From: an uncultured Bacilli bacterium
GTDB taxonomy: Bacteria; Bacillota_I; Bacilli_A; RF39; UBA660
Assembly (NCBI GenBank): GCA_944329545.1
Contig: CALVIK010000054.1
Span: 1-17,677, forward strand
Direction: 5' to 3'
DNA length: 17,677 nt
The position numbers were made by a program, and so were the translations under genes. Position 1 is the stretch's first letter, and each line of letters begins with the position of its first letter. Below the pieces are notes generated by a model. That model ran no database searches. It was not told the DNA's origin and saw only the letters and a program-made list of their open reading frames with translations. Positions 1-7,532 of this stretch are shown here, piece after piece.

Positions 1-50
1 CATATAAAATCACCTTTAATAATTATATAATATTTTATAAATAATAGCAA
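1..50 (-). promoter_or_regulatory. Promoter, RBS and start codon of a divergent gene off the left edge
   Basis: Read on the minus strand, positions 50-45 give TTGCTA and positions 27-22 give TATAAT, with a 17-base spacer. Downstream is AAAGGTGAT (about 18-10) and an ATG at 3-1, six bases after the ribosome binding site. The AGGTGAT-N6-start layout is the same as for several genes in this window. This supports a minus-strand gene whose first codon is the last thing visible; its product cannot be known from here. Confidence 0.6.
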
Positions 51-112
51 TTATTCATTGATTAACCCTTAAATAAAAACAAATTGTTTAGAAAAAATTA
101 GCTTGACATTTT

Positions 113-225
113 TATTGTAAAGTTGACATTTATGGTAGTGAACATTTGGAAAACCCTTGAAAAATAAAGGCTGATTACTAATTCATAGCTTTGTAAATAA
201 GGTGTCAATGTATATAAAATGTCAA
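113..225. repeat. Cluster of TTGACATTT repeats in divergent intergenic region
   Basis: TTGACATTT occurs at 113-121 and again at 123-131, ten bases apart (one helical turn). Its reverse complement AAATGTCAA is at 217-225, and the shorter TGTCAA is at 203-208. The copies therefore face each other across about 70 bases. TTGACA is also the -35 consensus, but no convincing -10 stands 16-18 bases from any of the copies. Operator sites for a regulator of the divergent genes are one possible reading. Apart from this and the two flanking promoters I see nothing else in 1-289. Confidence 0.4.
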
Positions 226-242
226 AAAAACGCAAAAAAATA

Positions 243-271
243 TATACAATTATAGGGGATTATGTTATAAT
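243..271 (+). promoter_or_regulatory. Extended -10 promoter for the gene at 290
   Basis: TATAAT at 266-271 is preceded by TG at 263-264 (TGn extension). A partial -35, TATACA, lies at 243-248, 17 bases upstream. The expected transcription start is about 278-279, right at the AGGTG ribosome binding site, so the 5' leader would be only about 11 bases. Confidence 0.6.
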
Positions 272-289
272 ACCTTTTAGGTGATTGCG

Positions 290-829
290 ATGCTTGAAAC
301 ATTAAAAGTTACTTTAGATGCAAATACAAATTTAACTCCAGAAGTTAAAGAAAATTTAATGGAGTTAATTAATATATTTGCCACTAATGAAGCTTTTAAA
401 GGGGTTAATTTGAATAATTTAAATGAAAGACTTAAAACTTTAAACATTAAAAGAGAAAGTAAATTTTTAGTAAGAATGCCGGCTAGATATAATGCCTTTA
501 CTAATGAAATTTTACTTAATGAAGAGATGTTTAAAAATAGTGATGCCAAACATTGGCTTATGCATACTTTACTAGGTGTTATTACTGGTAAAGATAACCG
601 ATATGGTTTTACCACAACCGATAATAAAATGATTGCTTTATGTGAAGGTTATACGGAAATACTTACAAACTATTTAGTTGGAGATGTTGATAACAATTAT
701 TTCACAGATGAAATTATTATGACTAATTTAATTAGTAAAGTAATTGGAGAAGATACTTTATTTGAGGCATATTTTAATAATGATTCAGAAAAAGTATTGA
801 AAGCTATGATTGACGCGGAGGGTAAATAA
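290..829 (+). CDS. Unknown protein, possible degenerate zinc-peptidase fold (179 aa)
   Basis: I do not recognise this as a named family. An ATG at 290 is preferred over the GTG at 281, because AGGTG at 279-283 is then six bases upstream; the GTG is itself part of the ribosome binding site. No signal peptide or membrane segment is visible. The middle of the protein (about residues 72-99) has a beta-strand-like NEILLNEE segment, then KHWLMHTLLGVIT, and later ALCEGYTEIL (116-125). That order resembles small gluzincin peptidases, where a strand is followed by HExxH and then a downstream glutamate. Here the motif reads HTLLG (H92, T93, G96), lacking both the catalytic Glu and the second His, so catalysis is unlikely. 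This comparison is inference. The stop overlaps the next gene's start (TAATG), so the two genes are translationally coupled and probably work together. Confidence 0.75.
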   Translation: MLETLKVTLDANTNLTPEVKENLMELINIFATNEAFKGVNLNNLNERLKTLNIKRESKFLVRMPARYNAFTNEILLNEEMFKNSDAKHWLMHTLLGVITGKDNRYGFTTTDNKMIALCEGYTEILTNYLVGDVDNNYFTDEIIMTNLISKVIGEDTLFEAYFNNDSEKVLKAMIDAEGK

Positions 830-1089
830 TGATAGAGAAATTAATTAGTAGTATGGATGAGAATTATGAAGGGACAAAAAACGAAAGTAGAGATTCAAAA
901 ATCGGTTCATTGCAGGAAAAACTTATTGAAATTTATCCGGATTTAAGAAAATATGCTGAATCATTTTTTTGGAAAAAAGAATACTTTGCTGGTGAAAATG
1001 TAGATGTTCAAGCATTAGACGATGGGGAACAAGTTTTTAATAATTTAGAAAATATGGTTAATGAAAACGGGATTCAGAAAGCTGCTTAA
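829..1089 (+). CDS. Small acidic protein of unknown function (86 aa)
   Basis: Its ATG overlaps the TAA of the preceding gene by one base, and a strong GGAGGG ribosome binding site lies at 817-822. It is a soluble, charged, probably mostly helical protein with no membrane segment and no cysteine. I see no motif tying it to a family. Coupling to the putative pseudo-peptidase upstream suggests a shared role, for example as a binding partner, but that is only inferred from position. The stop codon sits in the loop of an intrinsic terminator, so this is the last gene of the pair. Confidence 0.7.
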   Translation: MIEKLISSMDENYEGTKNESRDSKIGSLQEKLIEIYPDLRKYAESFFWKKEYFAGENVDVQALDDGEQVFNNLENMVNENGIQKAA

Positions 1090-1099
1090 GCAGTTTTTT
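1078..1099 (+). terminator. Intrinsic terminator containing the stop codon
   Basis: AAAGCTGC (1078-1085) pairs with GCAGTTTT (1090-1097) through one G-T wobble, with loop TTAA and a run of Ts from 1094. The TAA stop of the 86-aa gene spans the loop (1087-1089). Confidence 0.7.
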
Positions 1100-1139
1100 A
1101 TATAAAGAGTAAAAATAAATAAAAAAAACACTAAAAATA

Positions 1140-1148
1140 TGTTATAAT
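1140..1148 (+). promoter_or_regulatory. Extended -10 promoter for the T-box leader
   Basis: TGTTATAAT is a perfect TGn-TATAAT. The region 17 bases upstream is only A-rich, with no good -35, which is tolerable for extended -10 promoters. Transcription should start near 1155, at the 5' end of the T-box leader. Confidence 0.6.
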
Positions 1149-1154
1149 TGTTGT

Positions 1155-1372
1155 AACAGCAAGGAACAAGAGGAGTAGGTATATCTTTATTTATAAGAGA
1201 GTTAGTGGTTGGTGCAAACTAATAATAAAGTATGCTAAAGGTAGCTTGGGAGCTGAATATCTGAATAGTTAAGATATTCCGTATATATGCGTTAAATAAA
1301 TAAGGTAAGTTAAGTCTTATAAATTAAGGTGGTACCACGGTTATGTCGTCCTTAAATTTATAGACTTTTTTT
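1155..1372 (+). promoter_or_regulatory. T-box riboswitch, probably valine-specific
   Basis: The hallmark T-box sequence AAGGTGGTACCACGG lies at 1326-1340. Its TGGT (1330-1333) can pair with the NCCA end of an uncharged tRNA with discriminator A. Stem I features are present: AGTAGG (about 1175-1180), AGAGAG, and the distal-loop motif GGTTGGTGCAA at 1207-1217 closed by TTAGT/ACTAA. CTTTATT and AATAAAG (ending 1230) form the stem above the specifier loop, and CAAG/CTTG the stem below it. The 3' strand of that loop contains GTA at 1241-1243, a valine codon, matching valS downstream. A perfect 8-bp hairpin follows at 1255-1279 (GAATATCT/AGATATTC). Known T-box logic is that uncharged tRNA stabilises the antiterminator and lets transcription continue. 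The exact specifier assignment is inferred from hand folding plus the downstream gene. Confidence 0.93.
1312..1372 (+). terminator. T-box attenuator terminator
   Basis: AAGTCTTATAAATTAAGG (1312 onward) pairs with the reverse complement in the segment from 1346 to 1366 (CGTCCTTAAATTTATAGACT), followed by a T run at 1366-1372. The 5' arm overlaps the T-box sequence, so this terminator and the antiterminator exclude each other. Confidence 0.9.
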
Positions 1373-1390
1373 CTTTAGAAAGGAATGTAT

Positions 1391-2116
1391 ATGTTAGAAA
1401 TATTTGATGAATATGTTAAGCAATATGATTTGCACAATGAAGGTATTAAAGCCAAGTATCAGCACTCTTATAGAGTTATGAAACTAAGTGAAAAATATGC
1501 TAAAATGTTAAATTTTTCGGATGAAGATATTTTTATTGCTAAAGTAATAGGACTTTTGCATGATTATGGAAGATTTCCTCAGTATCAAAAATATCAAACT
1601 TTTGACGATTATAACAGCATTGATCATGCTGACTACAGCGTACAAAAACTTTTTGACGAAGGAGAAATAAAAAAATTTAATATTTCGCCTCAATATTATG
1701 ATATTATTAAATTTGCAATTCAAAATCATAATAAAATTAAAATTGCTAAAACAGATGATAAAAGAAAACTGAAGCATGCTAAATTAATTAGAGATGCAGA
1801 TAAACTAGATATTATTTATTTACTTGGTTATTTAAAAAGGCTTAATTTAAACACATCTAAAGAAATTTCTGCTGAAGTTCTTAAATGTTTTGAAAAACAT
1901 AAAAGTGTTCCTAGAGAGTTATGTCAAAAACCTAATGATCGCATTGTTATGATGTTAGCATTTGCTTTTGATATATATAATGATATTTGTTTAAAAGAAT
2001 TAAAAGATAACTATAAATATTTTTATGAAAGATTAAATAATAAAGAAATATTTGAAACAATTTACTTAGATTTACTAAAATACATAGATGAAAGGATTGA
2101 TAAAAATGTTAGATAA
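1391..2116 (+). CDS. HD-domain hydrolase, T-box controlled
   Basis: An ATG at 1391 is preferred over 1385, because AAAGGA at 1379-1384 is then six bases away; this gives 241 aa. The HD superfamily metal-site pattern is visible in order: H25 in QHSYRV, H57-D58 in GLLHDYGR, H79 in DHADYS, H113 in NHN, and D137 in RDADKLD. Proteins of this superfamily are metal-dependent phosphohydrolases or phosphodiesterases, often acting on nucleotides; the substrate here is unknown. There is no membrane segment or attached RelA-type synthetase domain. It is the first gene after the T-box and overlaps valS by 11 bases, so it should be made when charged tRNA-Val is scarce. A house-cleaning or nucleotide-signalling role during amino-acid limitation is a guess from that context. 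Confidence 0.88.
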   Translation: MLEIFDEYVKQYDLHNEGIKAKYQHSYRVMKLSEKYAKMLNFSDEDIFIAKVIGLLHDYGRFPQYQKYQTFDDYNSIDHADYSVQKLFDEGEIKKFNISPQYYDIIKFAIQNHNKIKIAKTDDKRKLKHAKLIRDADKLDIIYLLGYLKRLNLNTSKEISAEVLKCFEKHKSVPRELCQKPNDRIVMMLAFAFDIYNDICLKELKDNYKYFYERLNNKEIFETIYLDLLKYIDERIDKNVR

Positions 2117-4628
2117 AAAATATGATCATTTAAAAGTTGAACAAGGTAAGTATGAAATATGGAAAGAAAAAGGTTATTTTAAAAGTGGTGATAATAATAA
2201 ACCCCCATACACTATTGTGATACCACCACCAAATGTTACGGGTAAATTACATATTGGTCATGCTTGGGATACAGCTATTCAAGACATTATGATTCGCTTT
2301 AAAAAATTAGAAGGTTATGATACTTTATGGGTTCCCGGTATGGATCATGCAGGTATATCAACGCAAGCAAAAGTTGATAAACGCCTTCGGGAGCAAGGAA
2401 TTGATCCAAGAAGTATGGAAAGAGATGAGTGGCTTAAAGCAGCGTGGGCTTGGAAAGATGAATATGCCGAAAATATTCATAAGCAATGGGCAAAATTAGG
2501 CCTAGCTTTAGATTACAGTAAAGAGCGTTTTACTTTAGATGAAGGTTTATCTAAAGCTGTAAAGCATGTATTTATTACGCTTTATAATAAAGGACTTATT
2601 TACCGCGGTGAGAGAATTAACAACTGGGATCCAGTGCAAATGACGGCACTATCAAATGAAGAAGTTATATACCGTGATGAAGAAGGGGCTTTTTATCATT
2701 TAAAATATTTTGTTGAAAATAGTAATGAATATTTAGATGTGGCGACAACAAGACCAGAAACATTATTTGGTGATACGGCTGTAGCAGTTAATCCCAATGA
2801 TGAAAGATATAAACATTTAATTGGTAAGAAGGTTATTTTACCAGTTTTGCATAAAGCCATTCCTATTATTGCGGATGAACATGCAGATATGGAAAAAGGA
2901 ACTGGAGTAGTTAAAATTACCCCCGCTCATGACCCTAATGATTTTGAGGTTGGAGAAAGGCATAATTTAGAGAAATTAATTATTATGAACCCTGATGCGA
3001 CAATGAATGAAAAGTGTGGTAAGTATCAAAGTATGAATAGGTATGAATGCCGTGAAAAATTAGTAGAAGATTTAAAAGAACAAGACCTTTTAATTGACAT
3101 AGAAAAAATAACGCATTCAGTTGGCCACTCTGAGCGTAGTGATGCAGTAGTTGAACCATATTTATCTAAACAATGGTTTGTTAAGATGGATATGCTTGCC
3201 AAGAGAGCCTTAAATAATCAATTAAATAATAAAACAAAAGTTTCTTTGCATCCCGAAAGATTTGAAAAGCTCTTAAACCATTGGCTTGAAATTACACATG
3301 ATTGGTGTATTTCTAGGCAACTATGGTGGGGGCATAGAATTCCTGCTTATTATAAAGGTGATGAGGTATATGTTGGCTTAGAAGCTCCTGGGGAAGATTG
3401 GGTGCAAGATTCTGATACTTTAGATACTTGGTTTAGTAGTGCTTTATGGCCATTTAGTACTTTAGGGTGGCCTGATAACACTGAACTTTTAAATCGGTAT
3501 TATCCAAATGATTTATTAGTTGCTGGATTTGATATAATTTTCTTCTGGGTTTCAAGAATGATTTTTCAAGCTTTAGAGTTTACAGATACTATTCCATTTA
3601 AAGATTGTTTAATTCATGGTTTAGTAAGAGATGCTGAAGGAAGAAAAATGAGTAAGTCATTAGGTAATGGTGTTGATCCAATGGATGAAATTGAAAAATA
3701 TGGAGCTGATAGTTTAAGATTTTTCTTAACTACTTCATCAGCTCCTGGTATGGATGTTAAATATGATGAGAAAAAAGTTAAATCGACTTGGAATTTTGTT
3801 AATAAAATTTGGAATGCATCAAGATATGTTTTAATGAATATTGAAGAAGAATATGAAGAAGATTTTGCTAATTTGAGTTTAGCAGATAAATGGATTTTAA
3901 ATAAGTTGAATGAAACAATTAAAACAGTTGTTTATCATATGGATAAATACGAATTTAACTTAGTTGGCAGTGAACTTTATTCATTTATTTGGAATGATTT
4001 TTGTGATTGGTATATCGAACTGTCAAAAACTAATATGAACAATAGCGCAAAAACAACGCTTGTGTATATTTTAAAGGCTATTTTAAAGATGTTACATCCA
4101 TTTATGCCTTATGTTACTGAAGAAATTTATTTGAATTTACCAAAAGTCGAAGAATCTATTATGTTAAGTACTTACCCACAGTATAAAGAAGAATTTAACT
4201 TTGCAGAAGCTAAAAACATGGAAGAAATCATAGAATTTATCAAGAAAATAAGAAAAATAAAACTTGAAAATAATGTCAAGAATGTGTATATTGAAACAGA
4301 AGATAAACTTTTACAAGATAATATGCCACTTTTAAGAAAAATGCTTAAATTAAAAGATGGCGATTACCAAGAGTTATCTTTTGAAACTGTTAGTTTTATG
4401 AAAGATGAAGTTAAAGTATATTATGATAATTTGATTGATGAAACTAAGGAAATAGAAGCTTTATATAGAGAAAAAGAAAAATTAACTAGTTCAATTGAGC
4501 GAAGAAAAAAATTACTTGCTAATGAAAATTATGTAAGTAAAGCTCCGCAAAATATTGTTGATAATGAAAGAAAGCAACTAGAAAAAGAAGAAAATGAGTT
4601 AAAGGTTATTTTAGAAAAACTTTCATAA
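2106..4628 (+). CDS. valS: Valyl-tRNA synthetase
   Basis: A class I aminoacyl-tRNA synthetase (840 aa) that charges tRNA-Val with valine in the cytoplasm. The nucleotide-binding HIGH motif is at residues 49-52, in the typical PPPNVTGKLHIGH context, and KMSKS is at 514-518. Between them lies the CP1 editing domain, which removes mischarged Thr, with TTRPETLFGDTAV and HDPNDFEVG. The C-terminal part shows the tRNA-binding helical domain and a final charged coiled-coil arm (about the last 65 residues). The protein is shorter than the roughly 880-950 aa usual in Bacillus and E. coli. ATG 2106 is preferred over the in-frame ATG at 2088, because AAAGGA (2091-2096) is nine bases before it. The T-box leader controls it through the upstream HD gene, with which it overlaps by 11 bases. 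Confidence 0.97.
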   Translation: MLDKKYDHLKVEQGKYEIWKEKGYFKSGDNNKPPYTIVIPPPNVTGKLHIGHAWDTAIQDIMIRFKKLEGYDTLWVPGMDHAGISTQAKVDKRLREQGIDPRSMERDEWLKAAWAWKDEYAENIHKQWAKLGLALDYSKERFTLDEGLSKAVKHVFITLYNKGLIYRGERINNWDPVQMTALSNEEVIYRDEEGAFYHLKYFVENSNEYLDVATTRPETLFGDTAVAVNPNDERYKHLIGKKVILPVLHKAIPIIADEHADMEKGTGVVKITPAHDPNDFEVGERHNLEKLIIMNPDATMNEKCGKYQSMNRYECREKLVEDLKEQDLLIDIEKITHSVGHSERSDAVVEPYLSKQWFVKMDMLAKRALNNQLNNKTKVSLHPERFEKLLNHWLEITHDWCISRQLWWGHRIPAYYKGDEVYVGLEAPGEDWVQDSDTLDTWFSSALWPFSTLGWPDNTELLNRYYPNDLLVAGFDIIFFWVSRMIFQALEFTDTIPFKDCLIHGLVRDAEGRKMSKSLGNGVDPMDEIEKYGADSLRFFLTTSSAPGMDVKYDEKKVKSTWNFVNKIWNASRYVLMNIEEEYEEDFANLSLADKWILNKLNETIKTVVYHMDKYEFNLVGSELYSFIWNDFCDWYIELSKTNMNNSAKTTLVYILKAILKMLHPFMPYVTEEIYLNLPKVEESIMLSTYPQYKEEFNFAEAKNMEEIIEFIKKIRKIKLENNVKNVYIETEDKLLQDNMPLLRKMLKLKDGDYQELSFETVSFMKDEVKVYYDNLIDETKEIEALYREKEKLTSSIERRKKLLANENYVSKAPQNIVDNERKQLEKEENELKVILEKLS

Positions 4629-4648
4629 AGTTTAAGTAAAAAAAACTA

Positions 4649-4677
4649 TTGCATTTTGAAAACAATTGTGTTATATT
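4649..4677 (+). promoter_or_regulatory. Promoter of the prepilin-like gene
   Basis: TTGCAT at 4649-4654, a 17-base spacer, then TATATT at 4672-4677 with TG at 4669-4670. This is a well-formed promoter, so the pilin-like gene is not simply read through from valS. Confidence 0.7.
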
Positions 4678-4713
4678 AGTATTAAAGAATAGAAGGGTGA
4701 GGAGGTGAAATAG

Positions 4714-5139
4714 ATGAGAGGAAACAAAGGTTTTACCTTGATAGAATTACTTGCTGTATTAGTTATCTTAGCTATTATTGCCTTAATCACTACTCCTATC
4801 ATCTTAGGTGTCATTGAAGATTCTAGACAGAAAGGTGCGGAAGATAAAGCTTGGGGCGTAATTGATGCAATCAAATTAGCATATACAGAAGATCAAACGG
4901 GAAATGATCCACAATATGTTTTTGATTCTGAAATTAAATTTACATCTGCTGGGGCAACGGTAGGTTCAGCGCCGGTTAGAGCAAGTGGACAAATGCCAGA
5001 ATCTGGGACAGCAACTATTGATGAAAACGGAACTATTATTGTAAAAGACTTAGTGTTTGATCAATATCATTGTACTAGCAATGCAGCGCAAACTAAAATG
5101 TGCTGTCAAATTGATAAAGCTGTTTCAACATGTGAATAA
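4714..5139 (+). CDS. Type IV prepilin-like protein (class III leader)
   Basis: A 141-aa protein with a textbook prepilin N-terminus: RGNKG followed by FTLIE, predicted cleavage after G6, and Glu at mature position 5. A single hydrophobic helix spans about residues 8-31. Such proteins are cleaved and N-methylated by a prepilin peptidase and assemble into pilus or pseudopilus fibres, as with ComGC in DNA uptake. The rest is a small secreted domain ending in a Cys-rich tail (C120, C130, C131, C140). The GTATIDENGTIIVKD stretch is shared with the next gene. A very strong AGGAGGTGA ribosome binding site lies five bases upstream of the ATG, suggesting high expression. No assembly ATPase, platform protein or prepilin peptidase is in the window, so the machinery must be elsewhere. 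Which pilin subtype it is cannot be settled from the sequence. Confidence 0.88.
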   Translation: MRGNKGFTLIELLAVLVILAIIALITTPIILGVIEDSRQKGAEDKAWGVIDAIKLAYTEDQTGNDPQYVFDSEIKFTSAGATVGSAPVRASGQMPESGTATIDENGTIIVKDLVFDQYHCTSNAAQTKMCCQIDKAVSTCE

Positions 5140-5158
5140 AGCCAATATGGCTTTTTTA
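5138..5158 (+). terminator. Intrinsic terminator after the prepilin-like gene
   Basis: AAAGCC (5138-5143) pairs with GGCTTT (5149-5154) around the loop AATAT, followed by more Ts. The hairpin begins within the TAA stop codon of the gene. Confidence 0.75.
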
Positions 5159-5184
5159 TTTGTATTAAAATTAATTCCATGCTA

Positions 5185-5213
5185 TTGAAAAAAAAGTTAT
5201 GTTATGCTATATT
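5185..5213 (+). promoter_or_regulatory. Promoter of the second pilin-like gene
   Basis: TTGAAA at 5185-5190, a 17-base spacer, then TATATT at 5208-5213 with TG at 5205-5206: a clean extended -10 promoter. Together with the terminator just upstream, it makes this gene its own transcription unit. Confidence 0.75.
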
Positions 5214-5233
5214 AATAATAGAGGCTGGTTCAT

Positions 5234-5659
5234 ATGAAAAAGAATAAAATAGAAATAAATTCCCGGCAATGGGAAGGAGTATTAATTATTGTATTATTGT
5301 TAGTTATTTTAATCTTTTTAATGCCTTATGTGACAAAAATTATTTATAAGTCACAAGTGACAGGGGCTATAAGTAGTATTGAAGGTTTATCAGTAGCAAT
5401 AAAAACAACATACACCGAAGGTAATTTAACAGGCATAATTTCTCTTCCTTTTGAAATAAAATACGAAGATAAAGAATATACCGCGTATTCTAATGGTAAA
5501 AAAATTGATATTTATTTTAAAACTGATGGTGGTGTGCCTAAAAGTGGTAGTATTATTATTAATCGAGACGGTTCAATTGAAGTTAAAGATATAAAATATG
5601 GAATAGTTACATGTAATAAAAAAGCAGAAGACTCTGAGGTTACCTGTAAATTAAGCTAA
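5234..5659 (+). CDS. Membrane-anchored pilin-like paralogue lacking the prepilin leader
   Basis: A 141-aa protein of the same length as the upstream prepilin and similar in its C-terminal half. VPKSGSIIINRDGSIEVKD lines up with MPESGTATIDENGTIIVKD, and both then have a Cys-x10-Cys pair near the end (C127 and C138 here; C120 and C131 upstream), probably a disulfide. The N-terminus has a charged stretch (KKNKIEINSRQWEG) and one membrane helix (about residues 16-36), but no GFTLIE motif or equivalent cleavage site. It would therefore stay as a type II membrane-anchored protein with the domain outside. The ribosome binding site (AGAGG) is weak. It may be a minor or anchoring subunit of the same fibre or a divergent duplicate; I cannot tell which. 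Confidence 0.75.
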   Translation: MKKNKIEINSRQWEGVLIIVLLLVILIFLMPYVTKIIYKSQVTGAISSIEGLSVAIKTTYTEGNLTGIISLPFEIKYEDKEYTAYSNGKKIDIYFKTDGGVPKSGSIIINRDGSIEVKDIKYGIVTCNKKAEDSEVTCKLS

Positions 5660-5682
5660 GAGTTTTTTTTATTGATAAAATA

Positions 5683-5691
5683 TGATAAAAT
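5683..5691 (+). promoter_or_regulatory. Possible extended -10 for lepA
   Basis: TGATAAAAT fits TGn plus a -10 hexamer. TATATT at 5692-5697 is an alternative. There is no good -35, only a T-run at 5663-5670, so the assignment is weak. Confidence 0.35.
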
Positions 5692-5708
5692 TATATTGGT
5701 GACGAGAA

Positions 5709-7511
5709 ATGAAACAAGAAAATATTAGAAATTTTTCTATAATTGCTCATATAGATCATGGTAAAAGTACGATTGCTGATCGAATATTAGAAATGACTGG
5801 AGCTATTAGTTCAAGAGAAATGCAAGCGCAGCTATTAGATAGTATGGATATTGAAAGAGAGCGTGGCATTACTATTAAATTAAATGCGGTTCAACTTAAG
5901 TATAAATATCAAAATGAAGACTATATTTTACATTTAATAGATACTCCGGGACATGTGGATTTTTCCTATGAAGTGTCTCGTAGTTTAGCGGCTTGTGAAG
6001 GCGCTATTTTAGTCGTTGATGCGGCGCAAGGAATAGAAGCGCAAACTTTGGCTAATGTATATTTAGCTTTAGAAAATGATTTGACAATAATACCAGTTAT
6101 TAATAAAATTGATCTTCCAAATGCGGACATTTCTAAAGTAAAAAAAGAACTTAAAGATACTTTAGGGTTTAATGAAGATGAAATTATTTTAACCAGTGCG
6201 AAAACAGGTGAGGGAATCGAAGAACTTGTTAAAGCGGTTATCGAAAGAGTTCCTGCGCCTATTGGTGATATAAATAAACCACTACAGGCTTTAGTCTTTG
6301 ATAGTTTCTTTGATGCTTATAGGGGAGTAGTGGCGTTAGTTCGCATTGTAAATGGCCAAGTAAAAGTTCATGATAAAGTTAAATTAATGGCGACAGATTC
6401 TACTCATGAAGTTACGGAGCTTGGAGTGCATACACCTAAAGAAAAACATAAAGATACTTTAGTAGCTGGGGAAGTTGGTTATCTTTGTGGAAGTATTAAA
6501 AGTATATCTGACATTAAGGTTGGTGATACAATTACTTTAGCAAATAATCCGGCTTTAGCTTCACTACCTGGTTATAAGCCTATGAAACCAATGGTTTTTT
6601 GCGGTATTTATCCAGTTGAATCTAATAAACATCCAGATTTAAGAGAAGCTTTAGAAAAATTAAAATTAAATGATGCGGCTTTGGATTTTATTCCAGAAAC
6701 TTCTAAAGCTTTGGGCTTTGGTTTTCGTTCAGGCTTTTTAGGCCTTTTACATTTGGAAATTACTTTAGAGCGTATTGAAAGAGAATTTAATATTCCGCTA
6801 ATTGCTACAACGCCATCAGTTATTTATAATATTACCTTAACTGATGGTAGCACTTTGGAAATTGATAGCCCAGCTAAAATGCCAGAAAGACAAAAAATAA
6901 AAAAAATAGAAGAACCTTATATTAAAACTAATATCTTAGTACCAACAACTTATATTGGCCCAGTAATGGAGCTTTGTCAAAATAAAAGAGGCGTTTACGA
7001 TAAAATGGAATATTTAGATCAAACAAGAGTTAATATTCATTATGATATTCCATTATCAGAAATTGTTTATGATTTTTTTGATAAACTTAAAAGTATGACA
7101 AGAGGTTACGCTTCTTTTGATTACGATTATGTCGGACTTAAAGAAAGTAATTTAGTTAAAATGGACATTTTATTAAATGGGGAAATAGTTGATGCTTTAA
7201 GTTTAATTGTACATAAAGATTTTGCTTATAACAGAGGAAAAAAATTAGTAGAGAAATTAAAAGAATTAATTCCAAGGCAACTTTTTGAAGTACCTGTGCA
7301 AGCGGTTATTGGTGGTAAAGTAATTGCTAGAAGTACAATTAAAGCTATGCGTAAAAATGTTTTAGCTAAATGCTATGGTGGAGATATTTCTCGTAAACGA
7401 AAACTTTTAGAAAAACAAAAAGAAGGTAAAAAAAGAATGAAGATGGTTGGTAATGTTGAAGTTCCACAAGAAGCGTTTTTAGCTGTTTTAAAAATGGATG
7501 ATGAAGGATAA
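5709..7511 (+). CDS. lepA: Elongation factor 4 (LepA GTPase)
   Basis: A full-length LepA of 600 aa, the usual size. This translational GTPase back-translocates or remodels stalled ribosomes and assists initiation and assembly. GTPase motifs are clear: G1 AHIDHGKST (13-21), the switch region with DIERERGITIK, G3 DTPGH (78-82), G4 NKID (132-135) and G5 SAKTG. LepA-specific features follow: the GFRSGFLGLLHLEI segment in the EF-G-like domain, and a Lys/Arg-rich C-terminal domain (RKNVLAKCYGGDISRKRKLLEKQKEGKKRMK) that reaches into the ribosome. The ribosome binding site is GGTG, close to the ATG. It heads a likely operon with the next two genes (gap of 21 bases, then a 1-base overlap). The stop is a tandem TAATAG. 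Confidence 0.98.
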   Translation: MKQENIRNFSIIAHIDHGKSTIADRILEMTGAISSREMQAQLLDSMDIERERGITIKLNAVQLKYKYQNEDYILHLIDTPGHVDFSYEVSRSLAACEGAILVVDAAQGIEAQTLANVYLALENDLTIIPVINKIDLPNADISKVKKELKDTLGFNEDEIILTSAKTGEGIEELVKAVIERVPAPIGDINKPLQALVFDSFFDAYRGVVALVRIVNGQVKVHDKVKLMATDSTHEVTELGVHTPKEKHKDTLVAGEVGYLCGSIKSISDIKVGDTITLANNPALASLPGYKPMKPMVFCGIYPVESNKHPDLREALEKLKLNDAALDFIPETSKALGFGFRSGFLGLLHLEITLERIEREFNIPLIATTPSVIYNITLTDGSTLEIDSPAKMPERQKIKKIEEPYIKTNILVPTTYIGPVMELCQNKRGVYDKMEYLDQTRVNIHYDIPLSEIVYDFFDKLKSMTRGYASFDYDYVGLKESNLVKMDILLNGEIVDALSLIVHKDFAYNRGKKLVEKLKELIPRQLFEVPVQAVIGGKVIARSTIKAMRKNVLAKCYGGDISRKRKLLEKQKEGKKRMKMVGNVEVPQEAFLAVLKMDDEG

Positions 7512-7532
7512 TAGAAAGATGTAGGTGGATAA

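Noticed and set aside
113..128. TTGACA boxes as ordinary promoters
   Set aside because: No acceptable -10 at 16-18 bases from either copy; recorded as repeats instead.
2088..2105. In-frame upstream ATG for valS
   Set aside because: No ribosome binding site before it; AAAGGA lies between it and ATG 2106, favouring the latter.
4615..4640. AAACTTT/AAAGTTT hairpin at the end of valS
   Set aside because: No T-run follows on the plus strand, so I do not call it a terminator for valS; no minus-strand gene is present to use it.
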